DNA of 15,885 bases from an uncultured Clostridia bacterium (GCA_904501815.1 CAJGCN010000018.1:1-15885), one strand, 5' to 3'. Counted from the first letter of the stretch, positions 1-7,528 are shown. Numbers and translations: made by a program. Notes: a model not told the origin generated them from the sequence alone.

Positions 1-1
1 C

Positions 2-1933
2 GATCCCGATATAGAAGACGTCACGAAAGTTTATAAACGCTATCAAGCGCATTTGCGGGAAAATAACGCGTTGGATTTCGACGATTTATTGAACGAAACC
101 CGATTATTGCTTCGAAAAAACGAAGATGCGCGGGAATACTTATCGGGTAAATTCCGTTATATTTTAGTAGACGAGTTCCAAGACACTAACGCCGTGCAAT
201 ACGAGATCGTCAAACTTCTTTCGTCTACGCATGGAAATTTGTTTGCGGTAGGCGACGACGACCAGTCTATTTACGGCTGGCGTGGAGCGAAAATCGAGAA
301 TATTTTGCATTTTGAGCGGGATTTTAAAGGCGCGCACATATTTAAATTAGAGCGTAATTACCGTTCGACGAAGAATATTTTAAAGCTTGCGAACGTGATT
401 ATTAAACATAACGGTAAGCGTAAGGATAAAACGCTTTGGACAGAAAATTCCGACGGGGAGAAGGCACAAGTTTTTGAAGGGGAAGAAGAAAGCGGAGAAG
501 CTCGGTATATTGCGCACACGATTGCGGGGCTGATGAAGCGGGGGTATAAATTCTCCGATTTTGCGATTTTGATGCGCTTGAACGCGCTTACCCGTTCTTT
601 CGAACAAGAATTTACCGCCGACGGAATTCCCTTTAAAGTCTTCGGCGGGTTCAAGTTCTTTGAACGCAAGGAAATTAAGGATTTGCTCGCCTATTTACGG
701 CTCGTCAACAACCCGTTCGACAGCGAAGCGCTCGTTCGGATTATCAATTTCCCTAAGCGCGGTATCGGGCAAAAAACGGTGGAAACTTTGCAAAATTACG
801 CCTATGAAACGGAACTTTCCGTTTACGAAGCGTTGTTTGAGCTGGACGAGCTTGGATTTTCAGGCGGTACGCGCCAAAAGCTTGAAACCTTTGCCGATAT
901 GGCAAAAAAGTGGATTTTGGAAAGTCAGGAATTGCCCGTCAACGAACTCGTGAAAAAAATCGTGTTGGATACGGGTATGCGGGAAGCGTATGCAGACGAC
1001 TCCGACGAGAGTTTGAACAAGCGCGCAAATATCGAAGAATTTATTCAGTCGGTGGACGAGTATTGCAAGCTCAACGCGGGCGCAACGCTCACCGATTATC
1101 TCAATCAAGTGACGCTTTCTTCCGACACCGACGATATGGACGATTCCGACTACGTCACTCTCGCGACCATTCACTCGGTTAAGGGCTTGGAGTTTAAATG
1201 CGTGTTCGTTTGCGGAATGGAAGAAAATATTCTGCCCGTTTCCCGCGCGGCGACGGATGAAGGGGAGTTGGAAGAAGAACGGCGTTTAACCTACGTAGCG
1301 ATTACCCGTGCAAAAGAACGGCTGTATTTAACCCGTTCTAAGAGCCGATATCTTTACGGCAAGCGTGAGCCGACGGCGCGTTCAAGGTTTTTAAAAGAGC
1401 TTTCATCAGAACTCGAACTGCCGAACGAACCGCGTAGAACGGCGTTTGGCTACGGTAGAGAAGGGTATTCAGACGACGACCCCGAAGCTTACGGAAACTC
1501 TGCGTACGGCGGGGGCAGGTATGCAACGAAAAGCAATTACGGTGGCTACGGCTCGTCTTACGGCGGGCGGGGCTACGGCTCGGACGAACGGCAAAACTCC
1601 GCGCCGAAACGCTCGGCGTACGGCGGTGCTACCTACGGAGCGACCTTTGGCAGTCAATCCACGCAATCTTCCTATGGCTCGTCTTTTGGCGCAAATCGCG
1701 CGACGAACGCAGGCGGTTTTTCCTACGGCGGTGTGGCGAAACTTAAACAAGGCGCGGGCAAAGATTTATCGGCGTTTAAAGTCGGCGTAAAGGTTTCCCA
1801 CCCGAAGTTTGGGCAAGGCACGATCGTAAATTTGCGCGGTACGGGCAACAACACGATTTTAGATATCGCGTTCACGGGTTTAGGCATTAAGCAGTTATCC
1901 GCAACGCTCGCTCCTTTAACGGTTTTAGGGTAA
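2..1933 (+). CDS. pcrA: ATP-dependent 3'-5' DNA helicase PcrA/UvrD, 5' end missing
   Basis: Superfamily 1A helicase of DNA repair and plasmid replication, known in the family to displace RecA and bind RNA polymerase. The frame is open to the window edge, so the N-terminus with the Walker A lysine lies outside. Visible motifs are VDEFQDTN (nt 167-190, Walker B), GDDDQSIYGWRG (nt 251-286), LERNYRST, TIHSVKGLEF (nt 1166-1195) and TYVAITRAKE (nt 1289-1318). After the helicase core comes a Gly/Tyr/Ser-rich linker (nt 1445-1735). A C-terminal Tudor-like domain follows, starting about VGVKVSHPKFGQGTIV, the type that contacts RNA polymerase in PcrA. ligA follows after 64 nt, the gene order seen in Bacillus, which favours PcrA over UvrD or Rep. 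The family call is very secure; the odd linker is treated separately. Confidence 0.96.
   Translation, partial: DPDIEDVTKVYKRYQAHLRENNALDFDDLLNETRLLLRKNEDAREYLSGKFRYILVDEFQDTNAVQYEIVKLLSSTHGNLFAVGDDDQSIYGWRGAKIENILHFERDFKGAHIFKLERNYRSTKNILKLANVIIKHNGKRKDKTLWTENSDGEKAQVFEGEEESGEARYIAHTIAGLMKRGYKFSDFAILMRLNALTRSFEQEFTADGIPFKVFGGFKFFERKEIKDLLAYLRLVNNPFDSEALVRIINFPKRGIGQKTVETLQNYAYETELSVYEALFELDELGFSGGTRQKLETFADMAKKWILESQELPVNELVKKIVLDTGMREAYADDSDESLNKRANIEEFIQSVDEYCKLNAGATLTDYLNQVTLSSDTDDMDDSDYVTLATIHSVKGLEFKCVFVCGMEENILPVSRAATDEGELEEERRLTYVAITRAKERLYLTRSKSRYLYGKREPTARSRFLKELSSELELPNEPRRTAFGYGREGYSDDDPEAYGNSAYGGGRYATKSNYGGYGSSYGGRGYGSDERQNSAPKRSAYGGATYGATFGSQSTQSSYGSSFGANRATNAGGFSYGGVAKLKQGAGKDLSAFKVGVKVSHPKFGQGTIVNLRGTGNNTILDIAFTGLGIKQLSATLAPLTVLG
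1445..1735 (+). other. Gly/Tyr/Ser-rich low-complexity linker in PcrA
   Basis: These roughly 96 codons encode a disordered-looking stretch with about 24 Gly, 15 Ser, 13 Tyr, 4 Phe and 6 Arg. Repeated [G/S]Y[G/S] steps include NYGGYGSSYGGRGYGS. Some slippage is visible at DNA level: ggctacggctcg occurs at 1544-1555 and 1571-1582. In most PcrA proteins I know, the segment between core and Tudor-like domain is charged or polar and shorter. The composition resembles FUS-type prion-like domains; that comparison is mine and is compositional only. Confidence 0.8.
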
Positions 1934-1997
1934 AAGGTGCAGGTTTATTTAGAAATTTCAAATTCCCCGTCAATAAGAAAAAAGGAAATAAAAAACT

Positions 1998-3944
1998 ATG
2001 TCAAGACAAAGAGAACTGACGGATATTCTCAATAAATGGGCGTACGAATACTACGTGTTAGACGCGCCGACCGTTTCCGATAAGGAGTACGACGCGCTTT
2101 ACGACGAGCTGAAAAAACTCGAAGAAGAAAACGGCGTCGTGTTTGACGATTCGCCTACGCGTAGGGTCGGGGGTGAACCGATTAAGGCGTTTCAACAGCA
2201 TACGCATATAGAGCGATTGTTTAGCTTAGATAAATGCGTTTCCGAAAACGAGCTCCAAGCTTTTTTAACGCGCGTGAAAAAAGCCGTCGGGGAAGGCGTG
2301 GCGTATACCGTTGAGTATAAATTCGACGGGCTGACCGTATGTTTGACCTACGATAAAGGGAAATTCGTGCGCGCGACTACGCGCGGAAACGGCGTGGTCG
2401 GGGAAGACGTGACGGCGCAAGTGCTGACGATTAAATCCTTCCCGCTGAGTATTTCCTATCAAGGGACGTTGGAAGTGCGCGGGGAAGCCGTGATTAGGAT
2501 GTCCGTTTTGGAAAAATATAATCAAACGGCAAGCGAACCGCTGAAAAACGCAAGAAATGCGGCGGCGGGGGCAATTCGTAATCTCGACCCCAAAATCACC
2601 GAAAAAAGAAAGCCTGAAATTTATTTCTACGATATTAACTATCTTTCGGACGGCGGGGAGCTTTCGCAAACGCAAGCGCACGAGTTTTTAAAGAAAGAAG
2701 GGTTTAAGGTGTTCCCGTATTTTGCCGTATGTAAAACGGGGGAAGAAGTGCTTGCGGAAATTGCGCGCGTGGAAAAAGAACGCCGAGAAATCGACGTGTT
2801 GACCGACGGCGCGGTGATAAAAGTAGACGGCGCAAAACAACGCCGTGAAATGGGCGCGACGGATAAATTCCCGCGCTGGGCGATTGCCTATAAATTCGAA
2901 GCGGAAGAAGTGACGACGGACGTAAAAGACGTGCTTTGGCAGGTCGGGAGAACGGGAAAACTCACTCCCCTTGCGCTGTTAGAACCCGTCGATTTAGGCG
3001 GGGCGACCGTGTCGCGCGCAACTTTGAATAACTACGGGGATATCCAAAGAAAACGGGTCAAAATCGGCTCGCGCGTGCTCGTTCGGCGCTCCAACGAAGT
3101 CATTCCCGAAATTTTAGGCGCAACCAACGAAAAGGAAGGAAGCATAGAAGTAGAAAAGCCTGTGAAATGCCCCTGTTGCGGTGGAGAAATCAAGGAAGTA
3201 GGCGCGCATATTTTTTGCACGAATGTAAACTGTAAAGAACGTGTAGTGGCGAAACTCGATCACTATGCAAGCAAAAACGCGCTGGATATCGAAGGGTTTT
3301 CCGAAAGCACCGCTTGTCTTTTAACCGAGAAAAAAGGGGTTCGGAATTTCTCCGACCTTTACCGCTTGACGGAAACCGACCTTGCCGATTTAGAAGGGTT
3401 TAAAGAGAAAAAAATTGATAATTTACTCAAAGCGATTGAAAAAAGTAAAACCCCTGCGCTCGACGCGTTTATCTACGCAATCGGTATAGAAGGGGTAGGC
3501 AGGGTTGCGGCGAAAGCGCTTGCAACGCGGTTTCAGTCCCTTGAAAACTTGCAAAAAGCAACCGTCGAAGAACTCGTGGCGTTAAACGACGTAGGGGAAA
3601 TTACCGCGAAAGGCATTGCGGCGTATTTTGCCGACGAAAATAACCTTTCAGAGCTTGCGCGCTTAAAAGAACTCGGCGTTGCGCCTGTATATTTAGGGGA
3701 AATAAAAACGGACGGCGTGTTTTCGGGCGAGTTAGTCGTTTTAACGGGAAGTCTTTCGTCTTTTAAGCGTAGCGAAGCGCAAAAGCTGATTGAAGCGCGG
3801 GGCGGGGTTTGCCAAAGCTCCGTGACAACGAAAACCACGCTCGTCGTTGCCGGCGAAGACGCGGGCAGTAAGCTTGAAAAGGCGCAAAAGCTCGGCGTGA
3901 AAATTATCGACGAAGAAACCTTTAAGCAAATGATAGAAAAATAA
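1998..3944 (+). CDS. ligA: NAD-dependent DNA ligase LigA
   Basis: Seals nicks in duplex DNA using NAD+, essential in replication and repair. The 648 residues are slightly fewer than the 671 of E. coli. Domains in order: NAD-binding Ia domain (about 1-65, with YDALYDEL); adenylation domain with the nucleotidyl-transfer lysine K108 in YKFDG; OB fold (about 310-380, QVGRTGKLTPLA); a Cys4 zinc site at C391, C394, C407 and C412; helix-hairpin-helix repeats, including IGIEGVGRVAAKALA; and a C-terminal BRCT domain (about 574-648). All key residues seen are intact. The ATG at 1998 has AAAAGGAAA upstream and starts exactly at the Ia domain. Probably co-transcribed with pcrA, since no terminator is visible in the 64-nt gap. 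Transcription ends at the hairpin at 3962-3994. Confidence 0.98.
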   Translation: MSRQRELTDILNKWAYEYYVLDAPTVSDKEYDALYDELKKLEEENGVVFDDSPTRRVGGEPIKAFQQHTHIERLFSLDKCVSENELQAFLTRVKKAVGEGVAYTVEYKFDGLTVCLTYDKGKFVRATTRGNGVVGEDVTAQVLTIKSFPLSISYQGTLEVRGEAVIRMSVLEKYNQTASEPLKNARNAAAGAIRNLDPKITEKRKPEIYFYDINYLSDGGELSQTQAHEFLKKEGFKVFPYFAVCKTGEEVLAEIARVEKERREIDVLTDGAVIKVDGAKQRREMGATDKFPRWAIAYKFEAEEVTTDVKDVLWQVGRTGKLTPLALLEPVDLGGATVSRATLNNYGDIQRKRVKIGSRVLVRRSNEVIPEILGATNEKEGSIEVEKPVKCPCCGGEIKEVGAHIFCTNVNCKERVVAKLDHYASKNALDIEGFSESTACLLTEKKGVRNFSDLYRLTETDLADLEGFKEKKIDNLLKAIEKSKTPALDAFIYAIGIEGVGRVAAKALATRFQSLENLQKATVEELVALNDVGEITAKGIAAYFADENNLSELARLKELGVAPVYLGEIKTDGVFSGELVVLTGSLSSFKRSEAQKLIEARGGVCQSSVTTKTTLVVAGEDAGSKLEKAQKLGVKIIDEETFKQMIEK

Positions 3945-3961
3945 ATCAAAACCCTATAAAG

Positions 3962-3994
3962 AAAAAAGCAAGCGTTTCCTGCGCTTGCTTTTTT
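3962..3994. terminator. Bidirectional intrinsic terminator between ligA and the XRE gene
   Basis: A 9-bp stem, AAGCAAGCG (3966-3974) with CGCTTGCTT (3982-3990), has a 7-nt loop. It is flanked by AAAA on the left and TTTT on the right, which extend the pairing. The symmetric A and T tracts suit both converging genes: ligA on + and the regulator on -. Confidence 0.9.
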
Positions 3995-4006
3995 GCTTGC
4001 AAAAGT

Positions 4007-4378
4007 TTATCGTTTTTGTGCTTTATATAAATCGGTTAATTTTTTTGCGTAATCCACCAAATGCGCCTTTAAATCGTTTGGCAAGGCGCGAAATGCCGAT
4101 AACAGTTCTTTTTCCGTTTTGGACAACTCGCTTTTAAAAAAATTCGGTTCGCTTTTCGAGCCTGCGTAATCGTCGGAGCGACCTAAAAGATAATCCACCG
4201 AACAATTAAAGTATTCCGCTAAGGCAATCAGCGTACTGCCCGTCGGACTGCGCGTGCCTAATTCAAGCTGAGAAATACATTGCGGACTCACGTCGCACCG
4301 CTCGGCAACTTCCTTTTGTTTAACCCCTTTTTCTATCCGTAAATCCTTTAATACGTTTTTAAAATTTTCCGTGTTCAT
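4007..4378 (-). CDS. XRE-family transcriptional regulator
   Basis: DNA-binding protein of 123 residues, cytoplasmic. A Cro/CI-type helix-turn-helix spans about residues 8-65: KGVKQKEVAERCDVSPQCIS, then LELGTRSPTGSTLIALAEYF and NCSVDYLLG. This is the classic HTH_3 layout. The remaining 55 or so residues are polar, predicted helical (LSKTEKELLSAFRAL) and probably dimerise; there is no peptidase or ligand domain. The ATG at 4378 (- strand) has AAGGGG about 8 nt upstream. The gene is divergent from the membrane protein/lipoprotein pair across 139 bp that contain repeated ACAAATGT words. I infer that it represses that pair and probably itself. Family assignment is firm; target and signal are inferred. 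Confidence 0.93.
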   Translation of the reverse strand: MNTENFKNVLKDLRIEKGVKQKEVAERCDVSPQCISQLELGTRSPTGSTLIALAEYFNCSVDYLLGRSDDYAGSKSEPNFFKSELSKTEKELLSAFRALPNDLKAHLVDYAKKLTDLYKAQKR

Positions 4379-4404
4379 TGTTCTACCCCTTAGAAAATTT
4401 TATC

Positions 4405-4486
4405 ACAAATGTATATTTTTTACTTGACAATAAACAAATGTAGAGTTATAATATAAAACAACAAATGTTTATTTTTATTCATTTGT
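4405..4486. promoter_or_regulatory. Candidate operator array for the XRE regulator
   Basis: The word ACAAATGT occurs three times on the + strand at 4405-4412, 4434-4441 and 4461-4468, spaced 29 and 27 bp. A 7/8 match is inverted at 4479-4486. The first and third copies extend to 16 nt with one mismatch (ACAAATGTaTATTTTT and ACAAATGTtTATTTTT). The third and the inverted copy form the dyad CAAATG-N12-CATTTG. The second sits inside the -35/-10 spacer and the third covers the expected transcription start, so occupancy should block the + promoter. The leftmost copy is suited to control of the regulator's own leader. Operator function is inferred from position. Confidence 0.65.
4424..4452 (+). promoter_or_regulatory. 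Consensus sigma-A promoter for the membrane protein/lipoprotein pair
   Basis: TTGACA at 4424-4429 and TATAAT at 4447-4452 are separated by exactly 17 bp, a perfect match to the housekeeping consensus. Transcription should start near 4459-4461, leaving a leader of about 58 nt before the ATG at 4518. A promoter this strong next to candidate operators suggests expression is normally held down by a repressor. Confidence 0.88.
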
Positions 4487-4517
4487 AGTTTTAAATTTAT
4501 TTTTTAGGAGATGTACT

Positions 4518-5141
4518 ATGGAACAACAAAACAAACAAGAAGAAACGCAAAGCGAAGAAAGCAAGTTTATGAAAACGTTAAAAAATATATGGAGCGATAA
4601 GTTAAAATGCCTGTATATTTTTACCCTTTTTCTGCAAATTTTGTTTTTAATTTTTCAATTCGTTCCTATCGTATCCTTGCCCACGCACGCAATATATGGC
4701 AAAGTGATAAAAACGGAAGAATTTTCGATGATGAGTTTTTCAAGTGAAAACGGCGGGTTAATGTTCTTTTTTGTTTTCTTTTTGGCTCTTTTCGGAATTT
4801 CTTTAAGAAGCACTTTGGGTTATTTTGTGAAAAAAGGTCCGAATAGATACGCGAAATTCGGAATGGCAAAAACGAGCGTAATTTTATTGCTTTTGTGGTA
4901 CGTACTTATCATCTTTGCTGGAATAGGGGAGATTGGCAACGAGTTTTCAGAATCGGTTGAACTATTTTTCAGCGCACATTTATATTGGGTTTTAGCGGTG
5001 GCGTTGCTCGTGTTGTTTTTTATCGTAGGGTCGCTTGCGCAGGAAAGAAAGGAAGAAGAAAAGGTCGCGGAAAAAGTGCAAGCGGAACTTGACAAAAAAG
5101 CGGCGCACGCAGAAGAATCCCAAACGGAGCAAATACAATGA
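4518..5141 (+). CDS. Membrane protein of unknown function, four predicted helices
   Basis: I do not recognise a family. The 207 residues begin with a polar, charged N-terminus (about 1-28, rich in Gln, Glu and Lys). Four hydrophobic segments follow: about 31-53 (CLYIFTLFLQILFLIFQFVP), 76-96 (GGLMFFFVFFLALFGISL), 117-137 (SVILLLLWYVLIIFAGI) and 151-172 (LYWVLAVALLVLFFIVGSLA). The last 33 or so residues are highly charged (QERKEEEKVAEKVQAELDKK), probably helical or coiled coil. An even helix count puts both charged ends on the same side, presumably the cytoplasm. Start chosen from AGGAG at 4506-4510. The stop overlaps the next gene by 4 nt (ATGA), so the two products are probably made together. 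Phe/Leu richness gives AT-rich DNA, so base composition alone is not evidence of transfer. Confidence 0.8.
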   Translation: MEQQNKQEETQSEESKFMKTLKNIWSDKLKCLYIFTLFLQILFLIFQFVPIVSLPTHAIYGKVIKTEEFSMMSFSSENGGLMFFFVFFLALFGISLRSTLGYFVKKGPNRYAKFGMAKTSVILLLLWYVLIIFAGIGEIGNEFSESVELFFSAHLYWVLAVALLVLFFIVGSLAQERKEEEKVAEKVQAELDKKAAHAEESQTEQIQ

Positions 5142-5638
5142 AAAAACGTTTTTTAGCAACCGTTTTGCTCTTTCTTACCTTTGTTTTTTTCGCGTTTGCG
5201 GGCTGTGAAAAATTCCGCACGGACGAAGAAATGATTGTAGATAGAATAGAAAAATTTGAAAAATCCTATAACGACGGGGATTACGAAGGTTTTTTAGGGA
5301 ATTTAGCCACGAAAGAACGCAAGCAAATCGAAGCGGTATTTAATCTTTTCGGGTCGGTGATGGGCGGATTATCGGGCTTTTCCATTGACTTATCCGATTT
5401 ATTCAGTTTAGGAATTGCTATGAAAGAAGGGGACTGGCTGAAAGTCGAAATCAAAGAAATTAAAACGACGGGTTCGACGAGCGCAATCGTTAGCACTTCT
5501 TGGTCGTTTACGCAAGGTACGCTCGGCACTTCGTTCACGCAAACGAGCGATATGTATTTTTCTATGGTAAAAGAAGATGGGGATTGGTACGTAAAAGATA
5601 TGACGGAGCATTGCCCCGACGGTTGGGATACCCTTTAA
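5138..5638 (+). CDS. Putative lipoprotein, NTF2-like (DUF4878-like) fold suspected
   Basis: A 166-residue protein with a lipoprotein signal: MKKR, a hydrophobic stretch to residue 22, then FAGC with C23 as the expected lipidated cysteine. Phe at -3 is a slightly loose lipobox. The mature part opens with a helix (MIVDRIEKFEKSYNDGDYEGF) followed by beta-rich sequence ending in VKEDGDWYVKDM. That helix-plus-strands pattern with a terminal DGDWYV strand resembles small NTF2-like secreted domains such as DUF4878; this is a resemblance, not a demonstrated homology. It overlaps the upstream membrane protein by ATGA and has no strong ribosome binding site of its own, which implies translational coupling. 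It probably sits outside the membrane next to that partner. Function unknown. Confidence 0.78.
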   Translation: MKKRFLATVLLFLTFVFFAFAGCEKFRTDEEMIVDRIEKFEKSYNDGDYEGFLGNLATKERKQIEAVFNLFGSVMGGLSGFSIDLSDLFSLGIAMKEGDWLKVEIKEIKTTGSTSAIVSTSWSFTQGTLGTSFTQTSDMYFSMVKEDGDWYVKDMTEHCPDGWDTL

Positions 5639-5663
5639 AAAGAAAATAAAGCAACAAAAAAAC

Positions 5664-5705
5664 GGGAAAAGCAGAGAAGAAAAAACTTTGCTTTTCTCTT
5701 TTTTT
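5664..5705 (+). terminator. Intrinsic terminator after the lipoprotein gene
   Basis: GGGAAAAGCA (5664-5673) pairs with TGCTTTTCTC (5689-5698), 10 bp with one G-T wobble. An inner AAG/CTT stem closes on an A6 loop. The stem runs into seven T residues (5699-5705). It insulates the accessory module from the yicC promoter just downstream. Confidence 0.88.
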
Positions 5706-5725
5706 ATAAAAAAGAGTAAAAGTGC

Positions 5726-5754
5726 TTGAAATTTCCGTTTTTATTTGTTATAAT
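5726..5754 (+). promoter_or_regulatory. Sigma-A promoter of the yicC-gmk-rpoZ cluster
   Basis: TTGAAA (5726-5731) and TATAAT (5749-5754) are 17 bp apart, with a TGT extended -10 immediately before the hexamer. Transcription should start near 5761, giving a short leader of about 25 nt to the ATG at 5786. This is the only clear promoter I find before the housekeeping cluster. Confidence 0.87.
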
Positions 5755-5785
5755 ATCGGTACTAAGAAAAAGAAGGGAATTTGCT

Positions 5786-6661
5786 ATGCTGAGTATGACG
5801 GGCTACGGAAAAGGAGAATATAAAGAAGGGGGCGTGGAGCTTACCTGCGAAATTAAAACGGTGAATAATCGTTATTTAGACGTTTCCGTGAAAGCTCCCC
5901 GTATTTTTACCGCGTTTGAAGAAGTGGTGCGCTCAATGGTTCGGGAAAAACTCACGCGCGGGCACGCAGACGTGTTCGTGTCGCTTAAAGACAAACGGGA
6001 AAAACCGACGGCGCTTGCGTTGGACTTGGCGCTTGCGGCGAGCTATATTAAGTCGGCAACCGAACTGAAAGAAAAATTCCCTGCGCTTACCGACGATTTG
6101 ACGCTTACTTCGGTGTTGCGCTATCCCGAAGTTTTAAAACAAGACGAAGTCGCTATCGTGGACGAAGAACTCGTCAAGGCACTCAAAACGGCGCTTGCGG
6201 GCGCGTTGGAAAACTTAAACGCTATGCGCGCGGTGGAAGGCGAGAAATTGCAAGCGGATATGCTTACGAGAGTAAGCACGATTGAAACGCTCGTGGAAGA
6301 AATTTCCGTGCGCGCGCCTAAGATCGCCGAAGAGTATAAAGAAAAGCTGAAAAACCGCGTTAAGGAATATCTCGACGGGGTGAACGTAGACGAAGGCAGA
6401 CTGTTGACGGAAGTGGCGATTTTTACCGATAAGAGCAATATCGACGAAGAACTTACCCGTTTGCGTTCGCATATCGCGCAGTTCCGTTCGATTGCGAAGG
6501 AAGGTATCGTCGGCAGAAAGCTTGACTTTTTGGTGCAGGAATTTAACCGAGAAGCGAACACGACCTGTTCTAAAAGCAACGACGTGGAAATAACCAAAGC
6601 AGGGCTTGCCTTGAAAAACGAGATTGAAAAAATTCGCGAGCAAGTGCAAAACGTGGAATAA
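5786..6661 (+). CDS. yicC: YicC/YloC family endoribonuclease
   Basis: Family now described as an RNA endonuclease involved in RNA turnover; older annotation calls it a stress-induced protein. The 291 residues match the usual length near 290. The N-terminal YicC_N region begins with MTGYGKGEY and includes the conserved EIKTVNNRYLDVSVKAPR. The C-terminal DUF1732 region carries EVAIFTDKSNIDEELTRLRS and GRKLDFLVQEFNREANTTCS, both near-invariant in the family. I chose ATG 5786, with AGAAGGGA 8-9 nt upstream. An in-frame TTG at 5726 lies within the promoter and cannot be the start. It heads the cluster and gmk follows after 12 nt; remA, which separates them in Bacillus, is absent here. Confidence 0.95.
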   Translation: MLSMTGYGKGEYKEGGVELTCEIKTVNNRYLDVSVKAPRIFTAFEEVVRSMVREKLTRGHADVFVSLKDKREKPTALALDLALAASYIKSATELKEKFPALTDDLTLTSVLRYPEVLKQDEVAIVDEELVKALKTALAGALENLNAMRAVEGEKLQADMLTRVSTIETLVEEISVRAPKIAEEYKEKLKNRVKEYLDGVNVDEGRLLTEVAIFTDKSNIDEELTRLRSHIAQFRSIAKEGIVGRKLDFLVQEFNREANTTCSKSNDVEITKAGLALKNEIEKIREQVQNVE

Positions 6662-6673
6662 GTAAGGTAGACT

Positions 6674-7234
6674 ATGAAGAACGTATTAACGGTAATTTCC
6701 GGACCTTCGGGGGTTGGGAAAGGAACGATTGTAGACGAAATTTTAAAACGCCGTGAAGATATCGTAGAATCGGTATCTTGCACTACCCGCGCTCCGCGTG
6801 CGGGCGAGATGCACGGCAGAGAGTATTTTTTTCTTTCCAAAGAAGAATTTCAAAACCGTATTTCGCAAGGGGATTTTTTGGAATACGACGAGCATTTCGG
6901 AAATTTTTACGGTACGCCGAAATCTTTCGTAGAAGAAACGCTCAAAGAAAAGTCGGTGATTTTGGAAATCGACGTGGTAGGAGCGTTGAACGCGAAAAAG
7001 GCGTTCCCCGATAGTTTGTTGATTATGGTTGCCCCGCCGTCGGTGGAAGAGCTGAAAAAACGGCTCGTGGGCAGAAATTCCGAAAGCGAAGAAGAAATCG
7101 AGCGTAGACTTTCCCGCCTTGACTACGAACTTTCCAAAGCCGAGTGCTACGATTATACCGTAGTCAACGACGAGCTGGAACGGGCGGTAAAGGAAATTTG
7201 TCAATTAATCGATTTGAGAAAATCGGGAAAATAA
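6674..7234 (+). CDS. gmk: Guanylate kinase
   Basis: Phosphorylates GMP (and dGMP) to GDP with ATP, an essential step in guanine nucleotide supply. The 186 residues are a little short of the usual 200 or so. The P-loop GPSGVGKGT is at residues 10-18 with K16. The GMP-binding segment SCTTRAPRAGEMHGREYFF follows, and the lid-like RLVGRNSESEEEIERRLSR is near residue 130-150, then DYTVVNDELERA. All signature residues appear intact. It lies 12 nt after yicC and 35 nt before rpoZ in the same operon, the usual gmk-rpoZ pairing of Bacillota. Confidence 0.97.
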   Translation: MKNVLTVISGPSGVGKGTIVDEILKRREDIVESVSCTTRAPRAGEMHGREYFFLSKEEFQNRISQGDFLEYDEHFGNFYGTPKSFVEETLKEKSVILEIDVVGALNAKKAFPDSLLIMVAPPSVEELKKRLVGRNSESEEEIERRLSRLDYELSKAECYDYTVVNDELERAVKEICQLIDLRKSGK

Positions 7235-7269
7235 AAGAAAAATAAAAACGAGAAAGGAGTTTTAAGAAT

Positions 7270-7488
7270 ATGATTAACGAACCTGCAGTAGACGTACTCA
7301 TCAGAAAGCTTGGCACGGAGGAAGAACCGATTAGCCGTTATGCGCTTTGCACCGTAGCGGCGAAGCGTGCGCGTCAGATTATCGAGGCGGAGAAAAATCT
7401 CGGCGCAGATACGAACGGGAAAAATAAAGAACTGTTGACTGCGTGCAACGATATCGCGGAAGGAAAAGTCGTGATTGCAAAAGACTAA
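7270..7488 (+). CDS. rpoZ: DNA-directed RNA polymerase omega subunit
   Basis: Small subunit that clamps the beta-prime subunit during RNA polymerase assembly. The 72 residues match the 65-75 usual in Bacillota. The conserved core ISRYALCTVAAKRARQI lies at about residues 21-37, and the N-terminal INEPAVDVLIRKLG resembles the usual opening of the Bacillota protein. A strong AAAGGAG (7253-7259) sits 10 nt before the ATG. Position directly after gmk supports the call. In Bacillus coaBC would come next; here priA follows directly. Confidence 0.93.
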   Translation: MINEPAVDVLIRKLGTEEEPISRYALCTVAAKRARQIIEAEKNLGADTNGKNKELLTACNDIAEGKVVIAKD

Positions 7489-7504
7489 GCGTAGCAACGT
7501 AGCG

Positions 7505-7528
7505 ATTGCCTCGAACTATCGGGGCAAT
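7505..7528 (+). other. Hairpin between rpoZ and priA
   Basis: ATTGCCTCG (7505-7513) pairs with CGGGGCAAT (7520-7528), 9 bp with one G-T wobble and a 6-nt loop. It is followed by TTGGCTTTT, too weak a T tract for a confident terminator. It could act as an attenuator or RNA processing/stability element in the 69-nt gap. Role unknown. Confidence 0.4.

Noticed and set aside
1338..1790. Alternative-frame open frames over the pcrA tail
   Set aside because: They result from the GC-rich Gly/Tyr codon run and give Arg/Ala-rich shadow proteins on both strands.
53..1933. pcrA starting at TTG 53
   Set aside because: The same frame is open to the window edge and encodes PcrA-like sequence upstream of 53, and essential N-terminal motifs are missing, so this is a truncated gene and not a TTG-started one.
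4379..4430. Promoter of the XRE gene on the - strand
   Set aside because: TTGTTT/TATACA (16 bp) and TTGTCA/GATAAA (20 bp) are both possible but weak and overlapping; I cannot choose, so no feature is given.
5726..5785. Longer yicC start at TTG 5726
   Set aside because: These bases are the -35/-10 promoter and leader; ATG 5786 has a ribosome binding site and gives the family-typical N-terminus.
6121..6840. 239-residue open frame on the - strand
   Set aside because: It is antisense to yicC and gmk, is Ser/Phe-rich as expected for a shadow frame, and has no recognisable motif.
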